A stretch of 64,000 bases of DNA from Rachicladosporium sp. CCFEE 5018 (GCA_002077045.2 KZ111158.1:706887-770886); one strand, 5' to 3'. Positions 31,444 through 42,260 are shown, counted from the first letter of the stretch. Translations and numbers: made by a program. The notes: a model not told the origin generated them from the letters alone.

Positions 31444-32354
31444 CTAGATGGCTCGAAAAGCTAGATACCTACCGATGTGTAAGAATTGTCCGGTGATTGA
31501 CGTGTTCTCAGCCAACGATATGTATGCGTTCGCACAGTCCTCAAGCCCGGTCTGAAGCAGACTGCATTAGCAAAGTCCATATGTTACAAGTTACGAGATT
31601 GACTGACCTCCTTCTTCAGCACAGCCGCGTCTTTCAGTGCGGCAATTCTCTCATCGCCGTAGCTCAAGCCCCAGTCAGTCAGTAGCAGACCAGGCAAGAT
31701 TGCGTTGATCCTGACTTTGGATCCCTGGGTCTTCGCCATGCACTTGACGAGATGTAGCTGGGCTGCTTTTGTCACAGAGTAGGCCATGGAGCTCCCTCCG
31801 ATAGTCTTGCCCGCGATCGAGCTCGTGATGATGACTACGCCGCCCTCGGGATTGGCGTTGAAAGTAGGGAGCGAGCTTGAGACAAGCTGCTTCATGCCCA
31901 GCACATTGGTCTTGAAACACTTGTCCCATTCAGCTTCGCTCAAGGCTTCGAGATCGTTGAAGTCGGAAAATCGAGTCCAGCCGTGATTGCCAATGATGAT
32001 GTCGAGACCACCGAAGAATTTGGTCGCTTCCTGAACGCAGCCAGTCACATCCGCCATGTTCCCACAGTCGGCTTTGATGACGGTGGTCTTGACTTTGTGG
32101 TTCTCCTTAAGCTCGGCGGCCAACTTCCGTGCGGGCTCCTCATTGTTGGCATAGTTGATTGCGACGTTGGCACCTTCAGCCGCGAACTTCCTCGCAATCT
32201 CTGCGCCGAGGCCTCTGAAGTATGAGGACAGTCAGCTGAGCTCATGATATCCGTGGCACGGATGTGCGATCCGTCGCTTGGTTACGACTTTGTTCACAAC
32301 TGACCTCGACCCTCCAGTGATCAGGACATTACGTCCTTTAATCGAGTACGGCAT
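31444..32354 (-). CDS. Short-chain dehydrogenase/reductase
   Basis: NAD(P)-dependent oxidoreductase of the classical SDR fold. Exons are 32354-32305, 32214-31608 and 31551-31444, with introns of 90 and 56 nt, for 254 residues. The nucleotide-binding motif TGGSRGLG is completed across intron 1. ADCGNMADV follows. The usual NNAG is replaced by GNHG. The catalytic Ser is in IITSSIAGK and the pair is YSVTK (Tyr and Lys), followed by INAILPG. The last exon reads TGLEDCANAYISLAENTSITG, the normal SDR end, then a less typical tail (RYLAFRAI), so a further 3' intron is possible. The substrate cannot be told from sequence. Confidence 0.85.
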
Positions 32355-32579
32355 GCTTGAGTATTGCAATCAGAGTACTTGCGTCCTGTAAGGTACAGAT
32401 ACTTGACATTCTGCAGGAACGTTGGTACCCCGCTTGTAGCTGACGACCTCGGACTGCAGTGAAGTTCAAGCACATTTCGCTACTGTCAGTCTTGCGACTC
32501 GTACGACCCTTGGACGAGCCATACTAGAATGGAAAAGGCGCATTCAGGTCATGTTGATGCGCAATCCATATCATGAGTA

Positions 32580-35500
32580 TCAATCAAAATTGAAGTCCAT
32601 GGTTTCTTGCTCGAAGTCCAAGCCGGCGAAGATGTCTTCCTCAGCATTCTCAACGTTACCCGAGTTGCCCATGAGGGCATCATTGCCTGTGAGGACTGGC
32701 TGATTCGCGTCGAAAACAATGCTATCTGCGCTAAACATATTGGCCGAAGGATCGATCTGCATGCCGCTGGTGTCTGCAGCCATCAAGTTATTGATGTCCT
32801 GAGTCTGCGACTCCGTCAAGTTCAGGGTAGCATCCGCTGCGACATCGAAATTGACATTGGCGAAGTCTGTATCATTATCGAATGTCGCCGCTGGATCGAA
32901 CAGCGAGTCGTCAAGGGTCGCGCCCTCAGTCGTCAAGCCGAGATCCTTCATGACCTGGTCTGTCACGGCTTGCTCGGCCGTCGGAAGGCTGAGGCTGACG
33001 AGCGCGCTGGGTGAGATGGCGCTCTGAGCAGCCACAGCTCTCGAAAGCTGTATGAGTGCAGCGGCTTCTGCAGATGGCAGTTCCTGTAAGGCTTGCACAT
33101 TGGCTGCGTGCACGCGGAGCATGTCGCGTATTTCAAGAGTTTTTCGCGGCGTGCTGACCAGCGGATTGCTGAGCTCGAGTAGTGATGTGTATGAAGATGG
33201 CGCTGGAGCACAGACGATGGCGGTGCAGATATCGAGTGCAATTGGTCCACGGTGCGCGCTCGTTTGGACTGCGAGCTCGTCGATGATGACTTGCAGAACT
33301 GCGTCGTACCCAGACGACGATGTTGCGGCATGAATGACAGTCGATTTATAGGTTGGCAAAGTGCCCTGTCCTCCGCCCGTCGCCCACTGCACAAGCTCCT
33401 TCACTGCCTTCCGCAACTGATCGATTGTACCTTTGGTGGACGCCTCATTTGGATCACGCGACGCCAAGGCTCTTGAGCGGTGTAGATGAGGTGTAAGTAT
33501 CGCGATCAGGCTTTCAGCCTCCTTGCGCTTGTCCGGTCGTTGCAAGACGAGTATCTTCAGTGACTTGATCAACGGCGTTGCGACAATTGCAAGGATTGCC
33601 TTGTGCATGACTTGCATGTCTTGTGAGCTACTCGATGGACGCAAGAGCTTGTCCAGGATCTGCAGGAGAATGTCGCCGTCGGCGTGATCTTCCCAGGATC
33701 GCTTGACAATCCACAACAGCCCACCAACGAGTGACGGTAGGAGGAAGGGCTCAAGCAGGAATTCTTGTCCACCTCTAGCAGTCTCGACAGACATCTGACC
33801 AGACTTGCATGCCAGGACGCTCTGTTCAAATAGAGTCGGGACCAGGACATAAAACGCTTGGGGCGGGCAGTGCGACATGACCTCGTCACCGATGCCAGTG
33901 GTTTCGCCATGCTCATCCGTTGCATACAGCCCTTCGATCCACTTCGACAGCTGCGCAATCTGCTGTTCAGAAAGCTCTGCGGTCGTGTAGCTCTGCCATT
34001 GGCCGAATAGTACTTTTGCAACGAAGCCGTCCGCTGTGAACGCTCCTGCTTCGAGCACCGTGAGATCGTATCGGTGGTGAATGGCCAGCACTAGTAAGAG
34101 AATGCACGCGAACTCTTCGTAGGGTGGCTGGAATTCGCTCTGATCTTCGTCGTGCACCCAGTCATCGAGAGTCCGATACAGTGGAGTAAGCAGGTCGGCA
34201 GGCTGAATGTACTGCAGCAGTACATCGGCTAGCTCAATCTTGCGCAGCAGGACATTGCAGACAGACTTCAGCGTCATAGTGTCTTTCGCTGTGACAAGAT
34301 TGTGCACAATGCCAATCAGACACCCTGCGATAGCCCCGGCGTTTCCTTGCATACCGTCTAGCTCCATGATTATAGCCTCAAGCCGAGCAGTGTTGTGAGC
34401 ACACTGTGTCATGAGCCCTTCTCTGGTATAGCGCGTAGCCTTTGCCGTGGTAGCCGAAGGCTCCGGAGACATCGCGCTCGCCACAGTATCAGAGACAAGC
34501 GTGTGCATTACACAAGCCCGCAAGAAGTCCGCGCGGGTCTTTTTGAGCACATCGCGAGCTTCTGTCGCACCCGCCGTAAGAGGCGATAGTGGCTCCATGT
34601 TGACAGCGGAGAGCGTACCTTGTATGGCAGCCTCCGAAGCGTTAGGCTCTGCGAAGCTGAATAGTCCCTGTAGTAATAGCGGTAACTTGTTGCAGACGAA
34701 TGACCCGATGACACGACTTGAATCGCCTCCCAGTATGGCGTTCGTGAGCACGTCAAATGACGCGACTATTAGTCCAGCAGCCGCCTCCTGTACGTTCTCA
34801 CTGTACCGGACCAAAACGTGATTTCGCATGCTCGCATCGTCAGTCAAAGGCCTTGCGCAAAGGCAGGCATTGAGCCAAATGAACAGTCCAGCTCTCGTAT
34901 TCGACATGGGCAGCGCCGGTATCGTCATCAGTAACTCCTCGTCTGTGAAGATTGGTATACCTTTCTCATCGAGTACACGGAACGGTCGATTCTTGGTCAG
35001 GTTCTGCAGATGTCCAGTATATTGCGACTGCAGCCATTGTAGAACATTGGCATCGTAGCTCTGCATCTCAACCGCAATGGCCTGTTTCCGTGACGTCCAC
35101 CAGCGCTGCTTCTCAATCTCTCGAAACGTCGGCTGACCGAATATCGAGATCACCAGCAGGCACAGGGACTCGAAGATCCCAGTGTGAGCACCCGCACCGG
35201 CTGCCATGAGCCCAGCACTCAGCTGCTTTCCAACTTCACGCTCGTTAACCTTCCGAGCTTCGTGAAGCCATCGAGTCAAGCTGAAGGTTGTAGCTTTGGA
35301 CCGCCATTGTGAGGCCGGCAGCTTGCTCTTAATGACCAGCACTCGGAGCAGCGAGAAGACTTGTTCCTCCAGAGATGGAAAGACAGAAGCCAGCGATTCC
35401 TCGTGTTCGCTGGGAGAGTGCTTGACGAACGCCGAGTGCTGTAACAGGGACAGCAGTACATCACTAATGCCAGTGCTGCCAGCCAAGACCAGAGCCTCGA

Positions 35501-35708
35501 TGTACTTCGGAATCAAGGGATTGACGAATGAATATGACTCGACATCGTGGAGCGAGATGACAGCGTCGGCGACGTCTCGTTGAGTAGCCGGGTATCTCGC
35601 AGCCAGCTCGCGAAGGGGTAGATGCTCTGGACGGATGTGCCGCTTCAGAGCGTTCGAAAGCGCGACCGACCATCCCTTGGAGGGCGAATCTGTCAAGGCG
35701 TGAGGCAT
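32580..35708 (-). CDS. MED5: Mediator of RNA polymerase II subunit 5
   Basis: A tail-module subunit of Mediator, which links activators to RNA polymerase II. A single long exon gives 1,042 residues from the ATG at 35708. The frame is open further upstream but only with a non-ATG start. The protein is mostly alpha-helical without catalytic motifs. Fungal Med5 blocks can be seen: the N-terminal LSNALKRHIRPEHLPLRELA, FGQPTFREIEKQRWWTSRKQ, NTRAGLFIWLNACLCARPLTDD and the middle EEFACILLLVLAIHHRYDL. The acidic C-terminus ends EEDIFAGLDFEQETMDFNFD. The length fits the family (about 1,000). No lesion was seen. Confidence 0.9.
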   Translation of the reverse strand: MPHALTDSPSKGWSVALSNALKRHIRPEHLPLRELAARYPATQRDVADAVISLHDVESYSFVNPLIPKYIEALVLAGSTGISDVLLSLLQHSAFVKHSPSEHEESLASVFPSLEEQVFSLLRVLVIKSKLPASQWRSKATTFSLTRWLHEARKVNEREVGKQLSAGLMAAGAGAHTGIFESLCLLVISIFGQPTFREIEKQRWWTSRKQAIAVEMQSYDANVLQWLQSQYTGHLQNLTKNRPFRVLDEKGIPIFTDEELLMTIPALPMSNTRAGLFIWLNACLCARPLTDDASMRNHVLVRYSENVQEAAAGLIVASFDVLTNAILGGDSSRVIGSFVCNKLPLLLQGLFSFAEPNASEAAIQGTLSAVNMEPLSPLTAGATEARDVLKKTRADFLRACVMHTLVSDTVASAMSPEPSATTAKATRYTREGLMTQCAHNTARLEAIIMELDGMQGNAGAIAGCLIGIVHNLVTAKDTMTLKSVCNVLLRKIELADVLLQYIQPADLLTPLYRTLDDWVHDEDQSEFQPPYEEFACILLLVLAIHHRYDLTVLEAGAFTADGFVAKVLFGQWQSYTTAELSEQQIAQLSKWIEGLYATDEHGETTGIGDEVMSHCPPQAFYVLVPTLFEQSVLACKSGQMSVETARGGQEFLLEPFLLPSLVGGLLWIVKRSWEDHADGDILLQILDKLLRPSSSSQDMQVMHKAILAIVATPLIKSLKILVLQRPDKRKEAESLIAILTPHLHRSRALASRDPNEASTKGTIDQLRKAVKELVQWATGGGQGTLPTYKSTVIHAATSSSGYDAVLQVIIDELAVQTSAHRGPIALDICTAIVCAPAPSSYTSLLELSNPLVSTPRKTLEIRDMLRVHAANVQALQELPSAEAAALIQLSRAVAAQSAISPSALVSLSLPTAEQAVTDQVMKDLGLTTEGATLDDSLFDPAATFDNDTDFANVNFDVAADATLNLTESQTQDINNLMAADTSGMQIDPSANMFSADSIVFDANQPVLTGNDALMGNSGNVENAEEDIFAGLDFEQETMDFNFD

Positions 35709-36230
35709 TGTTGCGAGATCAGAGATGTCGGTCACGGCGGTGGAGTAGGGGTCATTATGGTCCCATGGCACGAGTTGGACGCCTTTTACCAGCCTCAGTC
35801 CCCGAGGAGGTTACGGCAACACGTGCAGCGTACCGCTCAGCTGTATCGTCGGGACGTCACTGATGAAGAGGCAAATGAGGCCGTGGGAGCGATGATATTG
35901 CCAAGAAGCTCTGGACTGCCTCACGCGACGCGTTCGCGGGCCAAACCCATGGAGTCAACTACGTTCTACTACGCCAGCTCATTGCTTGGACACAATCTGT
36001 CGAAACGCTTTTAGGGATACTTGTGGTGTTCATGCTATACAACTAAGTACAAATGACTACTTTGGCAGACATGTCAATCCATAGATCGATACACCATGTC
36101 CACCCATAACGAGCCTTGCACAACTTACCCGTCCCCTCCATTCCAGTCCCAATGCAATCATAACGCTAGTAATGCATCACAGTACACCCAGACCTCACTT
36201 CCTCACTTCAAATCTATCCCTACGCTTCCC
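35709..36230. other. Intergenic
   Basis: Between the MED5 start and the 3' end of the mucin-like gene, both on the minus strand. It includes the MED5 promoter. No gene is supported. Confidence 0.5.
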
Positions 36231-37277
36231 TCAGAAATTACTCGAAGTATTCACCGGCCCATGCGGGTTCCCATAGCTCGGAAACGCGTTCTGCGCCATG
36301 GGCTGCCCACCAGCCGACCGCTCGCTCTTCTGCCGGTGTATACTGTCCCCAGGGCTCTCCATGTAGTCATCCGGCACAGCCTCACGCTTCTTCCGGCCCC
36401 ATAGTCGCCAGGCCACAATCGCCAGACCACCAAGCAATATTGCGCCACCGATACCTCCTACCACACCGCCAATGACGGACTTTGTCCCTGGCGATAGCGA
36501 ACTGCCCGACCCACCGCCACCACTGGCGAGCGAAGGATCAATAGTCGCTGTCGCATAGCCAGTGGTAGACGACACAACACGGCTAGTGGTGTAGACGGAA
36601 CTACTGACTACGCCATTGGAAGTCCAGAATGTGGTCGTTACATATTCCTGGGTCTGCTCAGCCACGAGCGCAGAGGTGATGGTGGTTGCTGAGGAGAGCT
36701 TGTTCCGGTCTATCGTGCTGCTGCCTACTATGACGAGATTGCTGGACGACCCGGACTCGGTGCGGACGATTGCTGAGGTTGTGGGGGTTGATCTGGGTGC
36801 TGCAGTGCTGGTGACAAGGCTGGATGTGATTGTGGAGCCTTGGGCGTTTGTTGTAGTGACGGGTATTGTGGTTTGCACAGTTGTTGATGGATCATCCGAG
36901 GTGAACGTGGTTCGCGAAGTGGTTGCTTCTGACGTGGTGGGAGGCGTCGTGGTCGGATCTGTGTTTCCCTGCGATGTCTCCGAGCTGGTTGTGGGTGTGG
37001 TGGTAGGAGGTGTGCTTGTCGGCGTGGTTGTCGGGGGCGTTGTCGTCGGTGGAGTAGTAGTGGGTGGCGTGCTCGTGGTCGTTGGCGGTGTTGACGTCGT
37101 AGTCGGCGGCTGCGACGACGTCGTTGGCGGATCTGATGTGGTCACCGGCGTGCTCGACGATGTGGTCACGCCTGTCCCGACGACCTGTCGCTTAGGCATA
37201 ATGCCGGCGGGTACGTCCTGCGCGCTGATCTGAGCGAAGCCAAGAAAAAGAGACAGCATTTCAGATGGCGGGCGCAT
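36231..37277 (-). CDS. Mucin-like type I membrane protein
   Basis: 348 residues from the ATG at 37277. A short signal peptide (MLSLFLGFAQISAQ) is followed by a Thr/Pro/Ser-rich extracellular region with PPTTT repeats (residues ~45-110), expected to be heavily O-mannosylated. A Ser/Thr-rich stem and a Gly/Ser linker come next. One transmembrane helix (SVIGGVVGGIGGAILLGGLA) is followed by WRLWGRKKR and a short cytoplasmic tail. The layout matches fungal wall-stress sensors (Mid2/Wsc-like) without a WSC Cys domain, so it may sense or signal wall tension; this is inference. The PPTTT region is a coding minisatellite and may vary between strains. Confidence 0.85.
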   Translation of the reverse strand: MRPPSEMLSLFLGFAQISAQDVPAGIMPKRQVVGTGVTTSSSTPVTTSDPPTTSSQPPTTTSTPPTTTSTPPTTTPPTTTPPTTTPTSTPPTTTPTTSSETSQGNTDPTTTPPTTSEATTSRTTFTSDDPSTTVQTTIPVTTTNAQGSTITSSLVTSTAAPRSTPTTSAIVRTESGSSSNLVIVGSSTIDRNKLSSATTITSALVAEQTQEYVTTTFWTSNGVVSSSVYTTSRVVSSTTGYATATIDPSLASGGGGSGSSLSPGTKSVIGGVVGGIGGAILLGGLAIVAWRLWGRKKREAVPDDYMESPGDSIHRQKSERSAGGQPMAQNAFPSYGNPHGPVNTSSNF

Positions 37278-38247
37278 CAATGGCGGACTGCCCTCTCACG
37301 TAATGGAGAGCCGGATGTGGTCGAGATAGCTGATGATGAGGATGCGCGGTGCCGGTGTATGAGGTTGATGATTGGCAGTAGCGGAAATGAAGATCTCCTG
37401 AGCTCGTGTCTTTCGGTGGCGAAGAAGTCAAGGAGCAAGCGAATGATCTCAAGCGAGTGTATGAACAGATCAGTAATGAGACGGTACAGTTGTATGCACA
37501 AGACAGAAACACAAGCGACTGCAGTGAAAGGCGACGCGCCGAAGAGAATTGGGAGAATGACATGTCACGTTCCCCTTCAAACGCCCGCCGAAGCGAGGCA
37601 CGCAGAGTGATACGAGCTGCTAGGCTGGATACAGTCGGGCGTTCGGGAGAAGCGGGATCAACCTTGGTTGCGCCGCGTGTCCATCTCTCGATGTTGTGGG
37701 ATGTGGCATGACACGCGACCCTGACTTTTATGCGGCGAAAGCCTCATCGTGACCACAACAAACATGATCGCTGGCATGCTATGGATGCGAAGACAACACC
37801 ACAGGTGACAGCGCGACATGGCCGAGACAGGTGCTAAATGCGTGATCGCTCGCCAAATCTGTGAACTTGCTGCGCCTCATCAGCCCTACCGGCGCCCGGA
37901 TGCAAAGCACCGAAGCCATCAGTCAGTCACGTGCGCGAAGATGTGCCTTCATCAACATGCATTCGATTTTGTCTACGATATCTGCATCTCACTCAGCTAT
38001 TCTCTACGCTCTGCGCTCTCGGCGCTGCTAGTATCTCACTCCAAAGCATGCTCAATTCGTGGCGCTGGCCGCGGACATGCTTTGCGTGACGCCCGTGGCT
38101 CTTGGCGCTTGGACTGGCTTTCCACACCGAGGGCTCACTCAAATTTATCAATGGCATACGCACTCACAATCCGAGCGCCTGCGCAAGCTCAATAGCACCT
38201 CTAGAAACTCCACCAACGCCCTTGCTAAGCGGCACCTCTTCATCAAG
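37278..38247. other. Intergenic
   Basis: 970 bp between the mucin-like gene start and the 3' end of XPO1. Open frames here are short and unlike protein. It should hold the mucin-like gene's promoter. Confidence 0.5.
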
Positions 38248-41200
38248 TCAAAGCTCGTCGTCTTCAAGTTCACTCGGCTTCAACAAGCCACCCACTTTCA
38301 TCGCCCTCTCGCGCTCCTGTAACTTCGCGTCCTGTGCCGCCTTCTCGCGGTCTTCTGTGAACAGCTCTGCGCTATCGCCGGCGAACTCCTTGAGTGATAG
38401 CAGGAAGTCACGGAGGATGAGCTTGAAGCGCGGTAGGTCTTCGGTTGTCTCGAAGAGGTTGGCGATAAATGATGAGATCTGTGCTGCTTGGAGATTGGGG
38501 AAGGCGTTCGAGAGCAGGTTGGCGACAAAGTTTTGTAGGAAGTCCTTGTTCGTTGTGCCCTGCTGGGCCTGGTCGGAGGTGTAGATTGCGCCTTGGATCT
38601 TGTTCGCGCCCACCAGCCAGAACATGCGCGAGAGGAGCATGGACTGGTACTTAAAGCCTGCCTTGTGATCCGAGTCGGTGAGCACGAAGAAGACATCCTG
38701 CAGTATGGTGGTGTAGAACGACTGGAAGAAGGCATTGCAAGTGGCGGGATCAGTATGCTCGGCCATGTTGCTGATGAGCTCGATGCACATCTGTAGACCC
38801 TCGCCTTCGACAAGCCTGTTGTCGTGCTTCGAAGCCCACATGCAGCTGTCGATAACGAGCTTGAAGTGTGCTTGGTCCAGTGTCAGAAGGGCCGGGAAGC
38901 AGCGCTGATTGATCTGTCGCAGGAGGCGGAAGAACTCAACGCGATGCTCGGGGTACTCGGAGAAGTCTTTGTTGATCATATCGAGTGTGCATTCAAATAT
39001 GGCGTCGAGGATAGCGGGCACTTGCTCGGTCATCATGCCCTGTGAAGTCAAGTCAGCTGCTGTCACGTTTGCAGGCGCGAGATGGCGCACCATCATGTAC
39101 TTAGAGATGTGCGGTGTCCAACGTACCTGAAGCTTGTTGATCAACATAGTGATGACCGCCAACACCTCTGCCTCTCGTGCGTCGGGCACATTGCGCTTGT
39201 AATCGAGCAGTACAGCCTCGAGCAGTGGCGGCACGACAGTCTGGTGGATCATATCCATATCGTCTGCCTTCTCCACATACGTCGTGATGAGCTTGAGGAT
39301 CTCCTTCTTGACCGTCCTCAGACCTCGTACTCTCGGCATCTTGGTTGCAACGTTACCCTCACGCTGCACCGCCTCGTCGATGAGTGATGAGGAAGCCCGA
39401 TACATCGTCAGCATGTCAACGTATATCCTGCCAATCTGTGGGTAGAAGTAGCTGCCGATGGAACTGCATGCTGCCACGTTCGTCTTCATGATGTTGCCGA
39501 TGATCTTGATCGTCTCGCCGTCCTGCAGTATGTTGGGATCCTCGCGTGCGCGCTGTATGATCTGATCCCATGCTTGGTTGGGCAGTGCCATCAGCTCGCC
39601 GATCAGACGCTCTTGTGAGTTCTTGTGTCCTTGCGCGCTGATCATGTACCCGCAGGCCTCGTAAAATGTGTGCACCTGCTGTGGAGACAGATCGCAAGTG
39701 ATCTTGCGCATCGTCCGGACAATCTCATCGATGAACGCCTCGTTCTCGCCCGGCTGTGTGATGACGAAGTGCCGCTTGCAACGCTTGCACTTGTTGGCGA
39801 TCTTGATGAATGTATCGCAGGCCATGTCCTGTACACCCTCGTGGGTCTCGTGCATGAACTCGAAAAGCTTGTTAACGACCGTCTTAAGGAACTTCCAATG
39901 CGCCTTGAGGAAGCGGGGGTACTGTCCAACGATGTACATAATGTTTGAGGCCACCACTGCCTTGTTGTCCTTGCCGCGCTTCATCTCGGTCAAGCCAAGC
40001 AGGTCCTTGATGACTGTGACGAGGAAGCGCTTCTCGGTCTCCTCGTTCATGGCTCCAGATATCGACCCGATCGCCCAGCAGAGTGTGTTGCAGTTACCCC
40101 AGCTCCACTCCGTGCCATCGACCTGCCTCGCGAGCTTCTCGGACATGATCTGTTCTGTATCCACCACGTCTAGATGCGTCAAGAACACTAGGCACTCCCT
40201 CGTGGTCTTGTAAAGCTGTATCGTATCTGACTCTTTCACGAACTCGCGCACGATCTCACCCTCATCGTTCTCCACAATCAACACCTCCTCCGGCCGCACC
40301 ATCTTTTCGATCATGACCTGCCGGAGATTTGACAGCACATCGGTGTACTTGTGCTTTCGCAACGGGTAGTTCTGGAGGTTGCCTGGACTTGATGCGCTCC
40401 CGTTCGATAGCCCACTAACACCCAGGCTCACCAGTGGGTTCACATCAGTAATTGGCAGCTGCTGCATTTCGTCGTACAGCTGACAGACTAAGTTCGTCCA
40501 ATACTCGAGGCAGATCTTGAAGATCTCACGGTCGTCGATCTGGCTGATCCGAATGAGGTAGAAGTGGCCATGGAGGAGGTAGTCGCGATTGGGGAGTGCC
40601 TCGATGATGGTGAGATGGTTAGTGAAGAAGTTTGTGAGGAATAGTGCAAGGTTCTGCACGAACTCCTGATCTCTGCTATTCGAAGAAGCGTATGTGCTGC
40701 GCAGGTCGAGTGAGAGGGGAATGATCTTGGAGATGGTCGTCAGTGTCTCAGTAAACATCTGCACCAGCTTCTCGTCCCATGCATGCTCCGTCTGTAAGCT
40801 CCCGATCTCCGTCAGACACTTGAGCGTGATGTTTCGGAACTCAGGTGCTTCGAGGAAGCGGCTGCGCAGAGTCTCGATTAGCGACGAACCACTGGGAGGC
40901 GTCTCGAAGATGTAGCCCAGCGGGATCCAGTTGAGGAAGCGCAGCAGTGTTTCGAGTGTTGCTTTGATCAAGCTTTGCTGGTCTGCTGTGCGCAGGATCT
41001 CTGAGCAGAGGTTGTAGATGCTGGTGAACTCATCGCACATGCTCTGCTTCAGCTGCCGCGTCTTCGTCGAGGTCATTTGCTCAGCAGAGAAATCGAAGAC
41101 CTCCTCAGACAGCAGCCGCAGGATTGCCATGTTGTTCTCGCAGATCGGTAGACTGCTGCGACAGCTCGAGACAATCTCGTTAATGAACGTTGGCCAGTTG

Positions 41201-41571
41201 TGCGGCCACTCCTGCTTGAGTATGCTGACCAGGACCAAATTAAGCTTGTTCAACAATGTGCGCTCCTTCTTCAGACTCTCGTCTGTGCCGCTGAGCTGAA
41301 TGATGAAGTTGACGACGAAGTTTCGGATGCCCTGGCACTGCTCACGAGGCAGCACCTTCCACCGTGTCATGATGACATTGTCGAGGACTTGCAAACCGAG
41401 GAACTTGGTCTGTGGGTATTGCGCATCTTGCAGGATCTTGTCGACCAGCAGCCAGGCGTCGGGGTTCTCCTTGAACTGGTTGAGACTTGCCTGTGCCGTC
41501 TTCTGCTGCTCACCGCGGCCCTCGTAAAAGGAGCGCACGGTGGCATCGAGCTCCTCGATGCTCATAGACAT
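38248..41571 (-). CDS. XPO1: Exportin-1 (CRM1), nuclear export receptor
   Basis: A karyopherin that carries leucine-rich NES cargo out of the nucleus with RanGTP. The frame is 1,107 residues unspliced. An in-frame 87-nt intron at 39040-39126 (GTACGT ... GCTGACTTGACTTCACAG) interrupts NKLQ|GMMTEQ. Its removal gives 1,078, the normal CRM1 length. The importin-beta N-terminal region is present. The NES groove (LLGLTEMKRGKDNKAVVASN) has Thr528 where leptomycin-sensitive CRM1 has Cys. FEFMHETHEGVQDMACDTFIKI and the C-terminal VGGLLKPSELEDDEL are also present. A three-residue duplication (KCKRCKRHFV) is seen just after the CRM1 groove helix. Confidence 0.96.
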   Translation of the reverse strand: MSMSIEELDATVRSFYEGRGEQQKTAQASLNQFKENPDAWLLVDKILQDAQYPQTKFLGLQVLDNVIMTRWKVLPREQCQGIRNFVVNFIIQLSGTDESLKKERTLLNKLNLVLVSILKQEWPHNWPTFINEIVSSCRSSLPICENNMAILRLLSEEVFDFSAEQMTSTKTRQLKQSMCDEFTSIYNLCSEILRTADQQSLIKATLETLLRFLNWIPLGYIFETPPSGSSLIETLRSRFLEAPEFRNITLKCLTEIGSLQTEHAWDEKLVQMFTETLTTISKIIPLSLDLRSTYASSNSRDQEFVQNLALFLTNFFTNHLTIIEALPNRDYLLHGHFYLIRISQIDDREIFKICLEYWTNLVCQLYDEMQQLPITDVNPLVSLGVSGLSNGSASSPGNLQNYPLRKHKYTDVLSNLRQVMIEKMVRPEEVLIVENDEGEIVREFVKESDTIQLYKTTRECLVFLTHLDVVDTEQIMSEKLARQVDGTEWSWGNCNTLCWAIGSISGAMNEETEKRFLVTVIKDLLGLTEMKRGKDNKAVVASNIMYIVGQYPRFLKAHWKFLKTVVNKLFEFMHETHEGVQDMACDTFIKIANKCKRCKRHFVITQPGENEAFIDEIVRTMRKITCDLSPQQVHTFYEACGYMISAQGHKNSQERLIGELMALPNQAWDQIIQRAREDPNILQDGETIKIIGNIMKTNVAACSSIGSYFYPQIGRIYVDMLTMYRASSSLIDEAVQREGNVATKMPRVRGLRTVKKEILKLITTYVEKADDMDMIHQTVVPPLLEAVLLDYKRNVPDAREAEVLAVITMLINKLQVRWTPHISKYMMVRHLAPANVTAADLTSQGMMTEQVPAILDAIFECTLDMINKDFSEYPEHRVEFFRLLRQINQRCFPALLTLDQAHFKLVIDSCMWASKHDNRLVEGEGLQMCIELISNMAEHTDPATCNAFFQSFYTTILQDVFFVLTDSDHKAGFKYQSMLLSRMFWLVGANKIQGAIYTSDQAQQGTTNKDFLQNFVANLLSNAFPNLQAAQISSFIANLFETTEDLPRFKLILRDFLLSLKEFAGDSAELFTEDREKAAQDAKLQERERAMKVGGLLKPSELEDDEL
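39040..39126 (-). other. In-frame (3n) intron in XPO1
   Basis: 87 nt, GTACGT donor, GCTGAC branch site, TTCACAG acceptor, no stop codon. The encoded 29 residues interrupt a helix conserved from yeast to human, so removal is strongly supported. Confidence 0.85.
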
Positions 41572-42260
41572 GGTAGCGGGTGTTGGGGAGTTTGCTGGGT
41601 CGGTGACTAGTTCAGCAAGCCCTAGCGACGAGGCAGCCTGTCTGCAGGACTGTGTGGGGCGAGGGCAAGCAGACTACTGTGTGGACCAGTAAGGTGTCTC
41701 ACATCCAGTGGTGTGCTGACCTGGTCCAGATGCTGTGTCCGAGGATGCAGGTGCTGAGTGCTAAGGTGGAGAGCTTTTTACAGTGGTGTCCAGCCTTGAG
41801 CAAGGCGAAGTTACGTGCAGTCAAGTTGTGCGCGTTGGCTGTGTGTGTGGCTGTCGGTAAGGCAGCGAAGTGGCGGACCGACCCGCGCGCCTCTAACGGA
41901 GGAAGGCGCGGCTATCAAGTGAAGAGAAGCAGTGGAATGCTGCTACAGCTCAAAGGGTATCACCGGAGTGCTGCTGCTGGACAGTGACAAGCTACGGTGT
42001 GGTTCTCTGCTGCAGTCCCAACAAAAGCGCCAGCACCACGCGAGAGACCCACGAGGAAAAGCGCGACTGACTAATCACATCGTTGCCCCGCATTCACCTG
42101 GGACTGGACAAACTTCAACCCGGGAGTCTGGACGAACAAAGACTGTGTGTCGCTGGGCATATAGCACGCGAGAGCTACAATCCATTCACGCAACCTGATA
42201 TGTCTTCCGGGGTACCACGTCTTGTCCCTCTGAGCACCTTCTCTGTGGACATCGATCGAT
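41572..42260. other. Divergent promoter region XPO1/YPI1
   Basis: About 690 bp between head-to-head genes. Open frames present are not protein-like. No TATA element recognised. Confidence 0.5.

Noticed and set aside
36616..37233. 205-codon Val-rich plus-strand frame
   Set aside because: Antisense shadow of the Thr/Pro repeats of the mucin-like gene.
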